A DNA stretch of 64,000 nt from Jacaranda mimosifolia (GCA_018894105.1 CM032123.1:9115001-9179000), one strand, 5' to 3'. Shown: positions 36,601 to 47,310, numbered from the stretch's first letter. Notes: generated by a model from the sequence alone, not told the origin. Numbers and translations: made by a program.

Positions 36601-39600
36601 TGTAATTCGTGTCTAATAAAATGTCTTGGATGATGAAAATAAGTCACTTAGTTCTCTATGTTGGCATGTACATTAGCCTCAAAAGTGAGTTAAATCTTTC
36701 TGGAATAAATGCTTTATAATCATAGGCTTTCTTGATCTTAAAGGTTCCAGTTTCTCCTTTAATCAGGATTCTGTTTGACTCCGGTGCATCAGCAGTGTAC
36801 ATAAATTAGTTCAAGTGACGGTGATAGTTTGAATGGAGGAAAAAGGAAACAATAAGACATAAAGGTATAACTCCTTAAATAATAAAGGTAGAAAATGACC
36901 GCATTCTAGAAAAATAATAAAGGGCATATCATTTTATCTTCAATCATTGGCTGTACCACATGATGTTATTTTCTCCCAATCCTTAGTTTCAAAGACTGAG
37001 AATGAAGTCAGAACCCTCTCCAAGATGATGAAGATAGCTATGGAAGATTTCTTGAAAGCCTAAGTATTCAGCATAACTGTAAGAATAATCACAAAAATAC
37101 CATACCTCGTGTCAGTCATTGTTAATTGATTGAGAGATAAGGAAAGCCAATGGGTGTATGTAGGCTCTGACTCACTCATTACCTCTCTAGAATTGCTTCA
37201 TTTTCTGTATATATGTTTTGACCTCTGATCATATGCCCTTAGTGGGTCTGGATGAAATAAATTACCTTACTGTACATATATCCTACACATAACTATAACA
37301 GTTTTAACCCATTAATTGAGAATCATCATTTCCATCTTTCTCGTGTATATTTTAGAAAGACTCTTTTCCTTCATATCTATCTCTTGCCTTTGCTATTTCA
37401 ATTTATCTTCTGAGGGTTTATTTACTCTGACAAGATTTAGTTAGGGTTCTATTCTCTCAGTTGGCATGGACTCTGTTTTTTGTGCAGAGAAAGGGTAATG
37501 CCCAATACAAACCTGATCATGAGTGGGTGCAGTGTGACAAATGCAGGAAATGGAGGATGTTGAGCTCTGACTTTGACAGCAAGACGTTACCGTTAGAATG
37601 GTTATTAATCCTTTTGCTTATCACATTTTTCTTCGAATATTTTTTATATATGTTCATTATAGAAATTATAAACTAATGAAGTGGATGTTTGAAGCATCAA
37701 TAGTTTTGTTATACACTTGTGATCATTACTATTTGTTATGCAAGTTTATGCCTCAGATTTTTCATTTGTTTATAGATTAGCAAGTTGTAACTCAAATTTG
37801 TGAGACTGATCCTATTATGGAAGAAGAAGCAGCTTCTTGCAACCCCACTGTGTATTATAATTATCATGCTGTGTACCGCATAACACCAATTCAGTAAACA
37901 AGTCAAGCAGAATGTCTTGTCCGGAAAACTCTCTTGATAATCTTAGGCAGCAGCAGTAGACCAGCAGTGCAATTGATTTTTCTTTCCGGTTGTATAAATT
38001 TCATATATTCTCCAGAAAAAGATTGTTGTTGCTGTGCATACCCCAACTTTTACTTGGCCTTAAATTGGAATGTGTCTAATTTCTCGAACAGCTAATTGAC
38101 AAGCTCACACAGATGTCACTATTGGCAATCCCAATATATCAGAGCAACAAATTTGCATTTTCAGTATTTGGTTTTATTAGATTTCATGTTTCTTTTAGGT
38201 TCTGTTATATGAAGCCTTTTAATGGGAGCTGCGAGATGCCAGAGGAAGAGGTTGGAAGTGGATTGATCACTATATCGACCAAGCGTCATGGTTACCACAT
38301 TAAAGATCAAACTGAATCCAGAAACAGACTTCCTGAAAAAGCAACAAGTAAATTGGACGGTATGTCTTGTCCTTATATTTGCACCAAAAAATGTGCGTGT
38401 GTGTGTGTGTGTGTTCAAATATATTTATAGGCGTGTGTAAGTGATATTCGTATGTGTATATCTTCGTGTATATATTCCATGATAGAATCTGAAAAACTTT
38501 GTATCCTCTTAACACTCACTAAAATAATCTTTGGTTCTGTGTGTTCAAGTATATTTATAGGCGTGTGTAAGTGATATTCGTATGTGTATATCTTTTTGTA
38601 TATATTCCATGATAGAATCTGAAAAACTTTGTGTCCTCTAACACTCAGTAAAATACTCTTGTGCTGTGATGTGGAAGCATTTTCTTGGTCCCAGAGTGTA
38701 ACGTCATGGCCAAACATTATCTATTCTTTTCTGCTGCTAGTATTTTGCTTTTGGATGTTTGCATCAACTTGTAATGGGACATTAATTTTGAGAATACATA
38801 GTGGGAATTCTGCTTATTGGACATCCCATATTTGAACTAGCTGGAAAATTGCTTTAAGTGATGATTGACTTGTTGGAGCTTGGGTTTAATGGGGAAAAGG
38901 GAAAGGAAAAAGAAAATCATGAAAATAAAACACAAAAAACACATAAGTATCACGTATAACTTTGGAAAAGGTTTTCCTTAAGTCTTCTCCTCAATGAAAT
39001 CCTAGGTCCAAACAAATGGCTTAAAGCTTACATGAGGAAAGGAAGGGATAGTGGGACAGGGAAAGGAAGGGATAGTGGGACAGACTCAGAAGTGAGGTTG
39101 AATTGTTGTTAGGAGCACAAGTGGTTGATACTAATCTGTAACCTATCCAGTGGGCAAGGAAGATTGTCCATTGAAAACTATAGCTGCAGGAAGAATCCTG
39201 ACAATGTACTTTATTTTAGCTGCAACGTGGAACATCAACACTTGTTTGCTGTATGACTTATGATGAATTGATGAGAACAACATACTGGATTGATGAATAA
39301 AGCAAAATATGTTCAGCTTCATGGCGTTTTCCTTTTTACGATTGAGTTGGTGACTTTTCTACAAAACTTTTTACGATTGAGTTGGTGACTTTTCTATTTT
39401 TAGAAAGAGGAGAAAATTTGTTATATTCTCAATGTTTTTGTGATTGCGCGATAGATAAAAGGTTTTTTGATTAGCTTGATAGTATATGGAACTGTATCAG
39501 GTCTTGTGTATTGTGAGAGTGTGTGGTTGAACTTATTCAAAAGCTTTTATAAGCTTCTACATCTTATAAGATATTTTTGGAGCTTATAAAATATTAGATC

Positions 39601-40043
39601 TTTTTTGAAAAATAAGTTCTTAAAGTTTTTGGATAAAATAAGATTTTGGAGCTTATAAGATATTAGTAATGACAATTTGTAATTAATATATTTATAATTA
39701 AAGGAGTTTATTAGGATCTTAAAATAAGTTAAGAATTTTTAATTTTTTTAAAAAGAGTTATAAGCTCCTAATATCATATTTTATAAGCTTATAAACTTTT
39801 TTTTAAAAAGGTTTACCAAACACATCTTGACATCTTATAAACTCTCAAACATCTTATAACATGTTTTGAGTAGCTTATAAGCTCATCCAAATATCCTCTA
39901 TGTTTCCTTTCTGATTGTAATGCTTTGGTCTATATGTAGGCATTGGTAGTGATGATACTTCTGGTGAATCCAAAGAGAATGATGTTCAGTTGTCCCATAA
40001 GCGGAAAAGAAGCTGTCTTCCTAGGAACTGTAAGAAAAGTTAA
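26949..40043 (+). CDS. MORC-family GHKL ATPase with CW zinc finger, 13 coding exons
   Basis: Exons as I read them: 26949-27113, 27548-27683, 28903-29221 (acceptor may be 28906), 29469-29652, 30640-30741, 30854-31183, 31263-31346, 31946-32104, 34594-34677, 36030-36167, 37488-37600, 38199-38359, 39940-40043. All introns are GT-AG, phases agree throughout, and the sum is 2079 nt: 692 residues plus TAA. Order: an N-terminal ~100-residue region of uncertain type; GHKL ATPase with ELVDNSRDA (N-box), DDGHGM (G1) and GRYGIGFK (G2); the MORC S5-like half; a CW zinc finger (WVQCDKCRKWR...FCYMK...GSC); a basic tail with KRKR. MORC ATPases clamp DNA and compact chromatin in transposon silencing. The protein ends soon after the CW domain with no long coiled coil. 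The common plant MORC1/6 proteins lack a CW domain, so this is the CW-bearing type. Start codon and third acceptor are the least certain points. Confidence 0.85.
28903..29652 (+). CDS. MORC gene exons 3-4: ATP-binding core
   Basis: Exon 3 carries IAHPSYLKTLGQAHSSWIFG and AIAELVDNSRDAKA, the GHKL N-box with the Mg-binding Asn. It ends phase 2 at AA|GTAAGT. Exon 4 completes Lys and carries SVIDDGHGMSHADIQRM (G1 box) and GRYGIGFK (G2, ATP lid). All key residues are present. A TAG|TCTGAC acceptor at 28874 would bring a stop into frame, so the acceptor at 28902 or 28905 is preferred. The 5' part of exon 3 is duplicated at about 62851-62987. Confidence 0.85.
30640..36167 (+). CDS. MORC gene exons 5-10: remainder of GHKL and S5-like transducer region
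   Basis: Six in-phase exons (all phase 0): TGAMRLGKDALVLTQT; IPVVSYRRIGQFMEVDT...GTGTQIYIWNLDEWG; LLDYSLKSYLEVIFLDPRMK; RPMAKLLNQTVVE...FLYWHGRLIE; AYKRVGSMIHNGDCGRGIIG; VWVHSNKQGFQDCEAYAELE. The TGAMRLG strand follows the GHKL lid, and the FLYWHGRLIE plus GVIDV and NKQGFQDC blocks are characteristic MORC S5-domain sequence. The introns at 32105-34593 and 34678-36029 have been enlarged by a hAT MITE and a second MITE. Confidence 0.85.
33308..34125. mobile_element. hAT-type MITE in a MORC intron, perfect 8-bp TSD
   Basis: An 818-bp element starting TAGGGCTGTAAATGAATG and ending GTTTACACCCCTA, flanked on both sides by GTTAAGAC (33300-33307 and 34126-34133). It shares end sequence and internal GGATAT/GAATATTCG style with the 84-863 element. 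Non-coding. It lies in the intron between exons 8 and 9 and should be removed by splicing. Confidence 0.85.
35311..35757. mobile_element. MITE in the MORC intron between exons 9 and 10
   Basis: About 450 bp starting GGTAGTGTTTAGTTTTATTT and ending near AAAACAAATATTCCCT, so the ends are imperfect inverted repeats. It matches the reverse complement of 2098-2457 across most of its length. Non-coding, apart from a fortuitous 63-codon frame at 35577. The TSD was not resolved. Confidence 0.6.
37488..38359 (+). CDS. MORC gene exons 11-12: CW zinc finger
   Basis: Exon 11 ends inside a Trp codon (TG|G) and exon 12 completes it. The joined domain reads EWVQCDKCRKWRML, then LPLEWFCYMKPFNGSCEMPEE. It has the four zinc ligands (C-x2-C, then C and C) and the conserved Trps of CW domains, which bind methylated histone H3 Lys4 in several characterised proteins. 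Whether this one binds H3K4me is inference. After the domain the chain is polar and basic. Confidence 0.85.
38410..38660. repeat. ~128-bp tandem duplication in the last MORC intron
   Basis: Two nearly identical copies, each containing GTGTTCAA(A/G)TATATTTATAGG, GTAAGTGATATTCGTATGTG and CCATGATAGAATCTGAAAAA. A (GT)n run precedes the first copy at about 38394-38412. Few differences are visible between copies, so the duplication looks recent. Confidence 0.85.
39515..39901. mobile_element. MITE rich in CTTATAAG in the last MORC intron
   Basis: The segment begins GTGTGTGGTTGAACTTATT and ends AGCTCATCCAAATATCCTC, imperfect inverted repeats, with many internal TTATAAG motifs that could fold back. 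It ends about 38 bp before the last exon. A relative, split by a MULE, occupies 41156-45510. Confidence 0.6.
39940..40043 (+). CDS. MORC gene last exon: basic C-terminal tail
   Basis: The exon completes a Gly codon after TATATGTAG and reads GSDDTSGESKENDVQ, SHKRKRSCLPRNCKKS, then TAA (40041-40043). KRKR is a plausible nuclear signal. AATAAA at about 40540 could serve the polyadenylation signal. The exon is separated from exon 12 by a 1.6-kb intron holding a tandem duplication and a MITE, so an alternative end inside that intron cannot be excluded. Confidence 0.65.
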
Positions 40044-41155
40044 TGCTGTAAAAGAGGTATTTTTTTGCATGGGCCAACGCAGGGAAAATGATTCGAAAAC
40101 AACCTTTGAAGAGATGTTTGCAAGCTGCTATACACTGCCCAGATTTTGTGAAATATTGGGACTAAAGATGCATTGATGTTGTACCAACAAAGCTATAGCT
40201 AATCTGCTAATGGCATTTTAGAGTTTACCCATTCGCTGAAATTGTGTATCGACTACTGTCCCCCGTGCCAAATTAGTGGATCGAGTTACTATTAAAATCA
40301 GAACCAGTTACCATTGCCAATTAATCTGTTGAACTATTTATAAAAGAAATAATGAACAATTAAGTTAATAATTTATAAGCTATTTCACTAACTCTATTTC
40401 AAAACAAATAAATAATATTATGATATGAAAGATATTGTTATAAAATTGAAGAAAAGAAGTTAACAATGTTGGGCAAATACAATTTAATTTTCTCACAAGT
40501 CACAACTATTTCAGCAAGCGTTGTACTTATTTTAAATATAAATAAAGACTTTTCTTATTGTAAATTTTATTGCCTTCATTTATTTTTGGGGTTGTTGAAA
40601 AAACCCATATGAAAAAAATAATATGGTATTATTAATTTTAATTATTATTTTTTAAGAATAATAATAAAAAAATTCACAAGTTTTATGTATTTTAATTTTT
40701 ATTTGAAATCCCGTGTGAATCAAACTGAACTTTTTATTTTGGGTCAGACGAGTACTAATGTGCAAATCAAAATCAACAAAATTTTACTATAAAGATAATC
40801 TTTTGTATTAATCTTTTTTCGTTTATAAAAAAATTAACCTTTTCACCACTGTAACTACACTTTTTTTTTTCTTTTTATTTAAAGACACGTGCATCAGGAG
40901 TCTGTTAAGGCTCGAATTTCTGACCTCTCACATTATGTAGGAGACATATGTCGTTGGGCCATAAACCATTTGGCACCACCGTTACTACACTTGTAAGTTG
41001 TAAGCATATACCCCCCACCAAAACTCACAGTCAGCTCTATCCTCAAAACAAAGAGAGGAAAAAAGAAAATGTTCGTGTCCGCCTTATTTGGTTCAAGACT
41101 GGTGGTTCCTCGGCCATCCTCTGCTGCAGTTACCAAGGCACCACCACCAATTAAG
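40044..41155. other. 3' flank of the MORC gene
   Basis: Presumed 3' UTR and spacer: AT-rich, with an AATAAA near 40540. A GC-richer patch at 40890-41150 has no recognisable product. No other gene. Confidence 0.45.
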
Positions 41156-41929
41156 ATGGTGTTTGGTCAAGATTATTTAAAGGGCAAATGTCATAAATGG
41201 TTCCTAAAGTCTTAGCTTAGAATTACTTTAGTCCTCAAACTTTAAAACTTCATTTTTTAGTCCCTAAAATTTGTATTTAGTTTCAATCTAGTCCCTAAGT
41301 CAATTTTTTGGCAATTTTTCGCCGGAAAATTGACCAAGTTTGATATTTTGAGAGCAAAATTATCAATTTATAGTTTTATGTTTCACTTTAGTCCTTATAT
41401 AAGGTTTTATGTTCCACTTTAGTCCATATATTACTTTTTTTCTTTTTTTTTTCTTTTTATAAATATATGTGCATGTGTGTATATATAATTGATACTAATA
41501 TATTGTTATTAACATTAAATAATATATTGTTGATATATTAATATCATTTGTGATACTATTATAATTAATAATATTAATTGTATGATTAGTGATATATTAA
41601 TAATAATAAAGATTATATTATAATGATTTTAATTATATTCATAATATATAGTATTAATAATATTATAAATATTATTATTATTATTATTACTACTACTAAT
41701 AATAATACATGATACTAATAAATATTAAATTATTATTATTATTATTATTATTATTAATCATAAGAATAATAAGATTAATAGTAATATAATTAAATATGAT
41801 ATATACTAATACATAAATATAAATATATAAAAAATACTATATAATTATATTTGTATAATAATCCCACCTGTCCCTGCAACCCGCACCCTCCACAACCCCC
41901 ATCCCCATCCCCAATTGTCCAGTCCCACC

Positions 41930-42686
41930 CCACGATCAACAGCAAACATCAGGCTAGCCGATGTGCCTTCGACTAAGGCACTCCGACGCTCAAGTTACTA
42001 TGGATCTATTAAAGAAATGAGCAGCAGAGTGAGGGCACAAGATAGGAAAATAACATACCTTGTTGAAGGTAATGGATGGGGTATTTATAGCCTCCTCAAG
42101 GTGGCTGGTAAGTCTATGATGCCCTTGCCAAACGTGAAGGGCTTTTGTCTTCACCTGAGGGTCTTTAAGTCTTCTCCCGGTAGTGTACTATTCCAGATGA
42201 CGTAGCCTAGGGCAAGGGGGTACACTGGTGGCGCATACTAGCCTGGTGTAGTTGAGAAAATGTAGTATTGTGGTGGCATGCGCCATTACTGCGGGGGTAC
42301 GCTGCTTGGTGGAGCATTTAGTGCAGTTAAGGGGCTGCTGCCTTTCCTCGACCTCCATGGTCAATATGGTCACTTATGCATGATATCGTCTCAGGTTCTG
42401 GTCGACAAGGTGTGATCCAGCCTGGGTTAGATCTTACTGGATGAATGAGGGAGAACGCCTCGAGTCCGGGTTGACCAGAATTCGGTCGACAAGGTGGTGC
42501 CGATGCACTGCCCTGGCTGACAAAACTTGAGGTCGAGTTGTGGTTGATAGGTCGAGCCTTTCGATGATTGGGCCGCTGACATCACATTGCTGTCTTGGTT
42601 GAGTATCATTGGGTTGGTCGTTGGACAACACATCACTGTTCTGTTCGAATATTGTTGGGCTAGGCCTATTGGGCTGCCCCATATCA
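41930..42686 (-). mobile_element. LTR fragment related to the Tat element at 46504-56273
   Basis: It contains ATCAGGCTAGCCGATG, AAGGCACTCCGACGCTCAAG and GCAGAGTGAGGGC in the same order as the Tat-element LTRs, a GGGTATTTATA box at the corresponding place, and ends GGGCTGCCCCATATCA like them. The first part of the LTR is missing or unrecognisable, so it is truncated or a recombined solo LTR. No internal retroelement sequence follows. Confidence 0.65.
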
Positions 42687-42750
42687 ATAATAATACTAAT
42701 AATATTAGATAATTATATTATCATAATAATACTATTATTATCATTGATAC

Positions 42751-44548
42751 GGGATAATTATTATTTTCGTCCCTAAACTTAGCCACTTATTCGGTTTTAG
42801 TCCTTTAATAGTATGACGTTACAAAATTGGTCCCTAAAGTGTCAATTTTTTAACAAATTGCGTCCTTGCCATTAACCATCCAGTTATATTGGATGGAAAG
42901 TGGTCATGTGCACTGCACATGACCACTAATGGAGGGAAATACACCAAAATCTTGCCTAGTTTCCCGCCAAGCACGTTTCTTGGCTTTTTTTATATCATTT
43001 TGTCTCATTTTTTTGGTCAATTTGTCATAGAATTCAGTCAAAGCCAGCAAGAGAAGCTATAATGCATAAACAAATCATAGCATTAGTCCAAATTTTTGGA
43101 AAACAGTATAGCATTGCTTACTTGAATTTTTTGTACTTGCTCTGGCAAGATCCCAGTCGTTGTCAAAACCAAGTGCCCAGACGAAATAGCCCCCAAGTTT
43201 CTGAGCCTTAGCAAAGTTCACCTTTTATTGAACTGAAGTAGGGTCATCATACCCGAGCCAATTTGTTCCTGAGTACGAATATGCCGACATTGTTGCATTA
43301 TTAAAAACAGCAGTTGCATTATTTTATTAATTGAATTCAAGGATAGCTGAATAAATCATCAGCCCTCCACCAGGGCTGGTCCCCATAGCAGGAGCCCCAA
43401 TTCCATGCTGGTTTGGGTCCTTCAACTGCCATGTCCTCCCATAAACGGGTATTCCCATCACTAATTTCTTGGATGGTACACTGTTTGCAATCTAGGTTGA
43501 AATACCATAGCTAGTACTCATGTTACTAGTGTTATCATAGAGCAAGGCAAGAGCCCTTGTGGCAGAAGTGTCCCAGCCACCATGATAATCATAGCACATT
43601 GGGCTCATAAAATCCACATAATTCCTAATAGCGTTGCCTGGATAAGTCCATGGCACATATCCAGGCAGGAAAAAGTTGGAAGCAAAATAAACAGCAGAAG
43701 AAAAGAGCAGCCGGGGCTTGCCTGAGGCAAAGGACTCATAATTGACAGCAACACGCCATTCTTTGTATAACAATGCAAGGTTTGACATGTCTTGTGGATT
43801 GTTGGGAGACTCCTAATCAAGATCGAGTCCATCAAAACCATATTTTCGCGCTGTGTCGATGGTGGACTGGATGAATGCAGCCCTGTTATCAGAATCGCTC
43901 GCCATATTGGAGAAATTTTGAGGGCCTTCCCTTGCTCCACCAATGGATAAAAGGGCTTTGGCAGGGGGACTGGCGGAATAGAGCGTGGAGGTGAAGTCCT
44001 CAATCCACTACTCATCGTGTTGTGTGATTAGAAGCTGAAAACTGGTGGGATCAATAAGAACAAAGGCGTAACACACGTGTGTGAAATATGGAGTGGGTAT
44101 GCTCGATGGTGGGAGAGATTCTGCCTGTGCTGAAGGCCAATTTGCCCCTTTTATGCCGCAATGAGAGGGTGGCGGAGGAGCTGGCTCTGAGGCAACCGGC
44201 GGTGGAGGTGGCAACAAGATAATAGGTAATTGGGGTGGTGCTGACAGCTCTGATGGAGGCATTGAGATTGGCGCTAGAGGAAGGGTTAACGACAATTTGG
44301 GGTTGAAGGGGAGAGAATGGGGGAAGCAGACTTTGACGCTAACCTAATAATCTGGAGTATTTCCCTCCATTAGTGGTCATGTGCAGTGCACATGACCACT
44401 TTCCGTCCAATTTAACTGGCTGGTTAACGGCAAGGACGCAATTTGTTAAAAAATTGACACTTTAGGGACCAATTTTGTAACGTCATACTATTAAGGGACT
44501 AAAATCGAATAAGTGGCTAAGTTTAGGGAAGAAAATTATAATTATCCC
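42751..44548. mobile_element. Pack-MULE-like element carrying a chitinase gene copy
   Basis: A 1.8-kb element beginning GGGATAATTATTATTTTCG and ending with its inverse, ...ATAATTATCCC. It is flanked by TCATTGATAC on both sides (42741-42750 and 44549-44558), a 9- to 10-bp duplication. TIRs of about 200 bp include matching GTCCCTAAACTTAGCCACTT-type sequence, and each contains a 29-bp near-perfect palindrome centred on CATGTGCA/TGCACATG (42899-42927 and about 44369-44397). The interior is a chitinase gene fragment with an intron, so it was captured from genomic DNA rather than mRNA. Confidence 0.8.
43034..44300 (-). pseudogene. Class V (GH18) chitinase pseudogene
   Basis: Minus strand, N to C: a proline-rich leader; IKGANWPS and ESLPPSSIPTPYFTHVCYAF; ALLSIGG-like; the catalytic block KYGFDGLDLD*E, where the Trp of DGxDxDWE is TAG (plus 43813-43815); LYKEWRVAVNYESFASGKPR; FMSPMCYDYHGGWD; KLVMGIPVYGRTWQLKDPN; GYFVWALGFDNDWDLARAS. 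Then an intron starting GTAAGC and ending TTATAG, and a last exon reading ASLAGFD followed by TGA. The order and motifs are those of plant class V chitinases (about 350-400 residues), so almost the whole catalytic domain is present. At least five in-frame stops rule out a functional enzyme. It lies inside the 42751-44548 TIR element. Confidence 0.85.
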
Positions 44549-45510
44549 TCATTGATACTATTAATCTTATTATTCTTATGATTAATTATATTAACAATAA
44601 TAAAATTAATTTAATATTTATTAGTATCATGTATTATTATTAGTAGTAGTAATATTATAATAATAATAAATTATTATATTAATAATATTATTAATATTCT
44701 ATATTATGAATATAATTAAAATCATTATAATATAATCTTTATTATTATTAATATATCACTAATCATACAATTAATATTATTAATTATAATAGTATCACAA
44801 ATGATATTAATATATCAATAATATATTATTTAATATTAATAATAATATATTAGCATCAATTATATATACACATATGCACACATATTTATTGAAAGAAAAA
44901 AGTAACATAGGGACTAAATTGGAACATAAAATCTTATATAGGGACTAAAGTGGAGCATAAAACCTTATATGGGGATTAAAGTGGAATATAAAACTATAAA
45001 TTGACAATTTTGCCCTTAAAAATGTCAAACTTGCTCAATTTTCCAGTGAAAAGTTGCCGAAAAGTTGACTTAGGGACTAGATTGAAACTAAATCCAAACG
45101 TTGGGGACTAAAAAATGAAGTTTTAAAGTTTAAGGACTAAAGTGATTCTAAACTAAAACTTTAGTGACCATTTATGACATTTGCCCTTATTTAAAAGATG
45201 TTATAAGTTTCTACATAATCTTTTGAAGTTTATAAAATGCTAAATTTTATTTTTAAAAATAAGTCGTTAAAGTTTTTGGATAAAATAAGATTTTAAAGTT
45301 TATAAGATGTTAGTAATGATAAATTATAATTATAAAAGTTATAATTAAAGGAATTTGTTAAAATTTTAAAAATAAGCTAGAATCTACTTCTTTTCCTTTA
45401 GAATAATTTATAAGATTCTAACATTTAATTTTAGAATCTTATAAATTCATTATTAAAAAATTCATCAAATGCTTTCTAATATCTTATAAGTTCACTCAAA
45501 CATCCTCTAG

Positions 45511-45689
45511 ACCAAAAACTGGGGTACGTACTTAGAGACAATTAAAATGATTTTCGTAGTATTTCTTGCCTTTGTTTTTTTATGAATTTGTCATTTTTCT
45601 GTCGTTCCGTTTTAAAGTTTGATGAATATACTTTTCTGTTGAAATCTAAATCAGCGGTTTCACTAAATTAAGGAAAACCCTTTTTTTTA

Positions 45690-45743
<54 letters not shown>

Positions 45744-46321
45744 CCAAAATGTCAAACAAGTAATGTAATACAAGTTTTTTTTTTCCTTACTAATAGTCTA
45801 ATATCAATTTAGACCCTTCTAAACTCTGCGTTACCATTTTTTTCAATGGCAATATTTTAAGTTTTTGCAGTTTAATATATTATATGTTCAAACAAAAAAG
45901 ATAAATTATTTAAATAAGTATGAAAATAAAATATTACAATTAGTATTACTTAGAGGGAATACGGAACTGAAGGCTATTTTTAGTTATGCAATAATGCACA
46001 AATAGAATAAAATACTTTTCTATTATTGAAAATCAATTTAAAAACCGATTCCATATGAGCTATAGAAAGGTAATTTGAAATTTCAAAAGTTACAAAACAA
46101 TAATGTATTTATTTGTATATATTTTTATCGCATAAGTTGATTATTTTCTAAATTAATTAAATATTTAATTATACAAAAAAATGTTTTTAAAATATGCAAA
46201 CCACCCAAGAGCTTAAATGCTATTTAAATAACCCCATTTCTTACCAGCAGCCAAGTAAGTCTAGAAAACCCACTGAAAATTCTTCTTTCCTTTTTCTTTT
46301 TAGTTAATTTATTATTTTATT
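45511..46321. other. AT-rich spacer with (ATT)n microsatellite
   Basis: No gene. A run of about 15 ATT units occupies 45695-45741. The rest is AT-rich sequence ahead of the second MORC copy. Confidence 0.6.
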
Positions 46322-46498
46322 TATCTCGTGGAAGCCGACTCGTCCCTTTTCAGTCTCCCACTCTCACTCCCTTCCGAAATTCTCTGCAGGTTCTAACAAA
46401 GCTCTCTCATCTTCCCCTCAATGACCCACACACATAGTGCTCAATATATATATATATATCTATATATTTACTTATATGCACACTCCCACACACTCATA
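46322..46498 (+). pseudogene. Duplicated 5' leader/promoter of the MORC gene (second copy)
   Basis: GAAGCCGACTCGTCC, a CT-rich stretch and TCTGCAGGTTCTAACAAAGC match 23095-23245 (GAAGACGACTCGTCC...CCTGCAGGTTGTAACAAAGC). The homology is cut at 46503 by the Tat retrotransposon and resumes at 56274 with CATGTTATCTCTCACGTCTT, matching CATATTATCTCTAACGTCTT near 23293. This is direct evidence for a tandem, same-orientation duplication of at least the 5' part of the gene. Confidence 0.8.
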
Positions 46499-46503
46499 CA
46501 TGT

Positions 46504-47310
46504 TGATGAGGGTTCGATTTGCTGGATATGGGTCAAACTATTGATTTGAATGAGACTCGACTTGGTTGGTCGAGATTCTTGTTTAGGTGGGATGAATCTT
46601 GCAATCACAGTAAACGTTAGGCTAGCTGAGGGCTGAGGGTTCGATTTGCTGGATATAGGTCCAACTACTGATTTGAATGAGACTCGACCTGGCTGGTCGG
46701 GATTCTTGTTTAGGTGGGATGAATCCTGCAATCACAGTAAATGTTAGGCTAGCCGATGAGCCCTCGGCTTAGGCCCTCCGACACTTAAGTCAGTATAGAT
46801 CGACGAGATATCGAGCAGCGGAGTGAGGGCTTTTTGTATGTATGAGTGCGTACCTCAAAAACGCTAGAGCGAGGGTATTTATATCCTCCTCCCTTTGGGG
46901 AATTGTCTGAGATGCCCCTGGGACACCCAGGGGCCCTTACCCTTGTGCCAGGGGTGACTAGTCATTTCCCCTATCTGCATATTTCCAGATAACTGGCCTT
47001 CTAGGTTTTAAGGACATGATGGTACACTGTAGCAATGCCTATTGTGTCAGGCGGTGAGGGGATGGCATGCGCCATTAATGCGGAGGCGTGCCGCCCGTCA
47101 GTGCATTTAATGCGGTGGCAGAGTACTGTACTGTCTCGACTTCGCTGGTCGACAACGTCGACCTTACGCAGTTCTGTGCATGGGGCACCATCAGACAAGT
47201 GGTTGATTGAGGTCGATTATGCATATGGGCCACGGGTGCCAGATTGGGCCTAGTGCTGCACCTCTGGGCCAACTTGGTTTGGGCCTAGGTATTTGGGCCA
47301 CCCCATATCA
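46504..47310 (-). repeat. Left (3') LTR with internal ~126-bp duplication of its outer end
   Basis: The terminal block (GAGGGTTCGATTTGCTGG through GTTAGGCTAGC) occurs twice, at about 46507-46630 and 46632-46755; the right LTR has it once. The two copies in the left LTR differ at several positions, and the inner copy is closer to the right LTR. A minus-strand TATAAATA lies at 46876-46883. Confidence 0.85.

Larger units (their letters stand above)
41182..45186. mobile_element. MULE-like foldback element, ~0.6-kb TIRs, 9-bp TSD
   Basis: The element starts GGGCAAATGTCATAAATGG and ends with its inverse, CCATTTATGACATTTGCCC, flanked by TTATTTAAA on both sides (41173-41181 and 45187-45195). The inverted repeats extend to about 41790 on the left and 44559 on the right, with the same blocks in mirror order: phrases of the 'tttagtcc' type and AT-rich trinucleotide runs. 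Long TIRs and a 9-bp duplication are the Mutator signature. No transposase is present. The interior carries an LTR fragment and a second, nested TIR element. Confidence 0.8.
41156..45510. mobile_element. MITE of the 39515-39901 family, split by a 4.0-kb MULE
   Basis: Left piece 41156-41181 (GTGTTTGGTCAAGATTATTT). Right piece 45187-45510 (AGATGTTATAAGTTTC through TTCACTCAAACATCCTC). Joined across one copy of the 9-bp duplication, they match the layout of 39515-39901, including AGTTTTTGGATAAAATAAGA. This gives an independent pre-insertion sequence and confirms the MULE borders. Confidence 0.6.

Noticed and set aside
43605..44015. 136-codon minus-strand frame as a separate gene
   Set aside because: It mixes out-of-frame translation with the chitinase pseudogene; the GH18 motifs lie in the neighbouring frames.
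47001..47272. Frames on both strands inside the left LTR (and again at 56053-56414)
   Set aside because: Present in both LTRs and not conserved as codons; LTR sequence.
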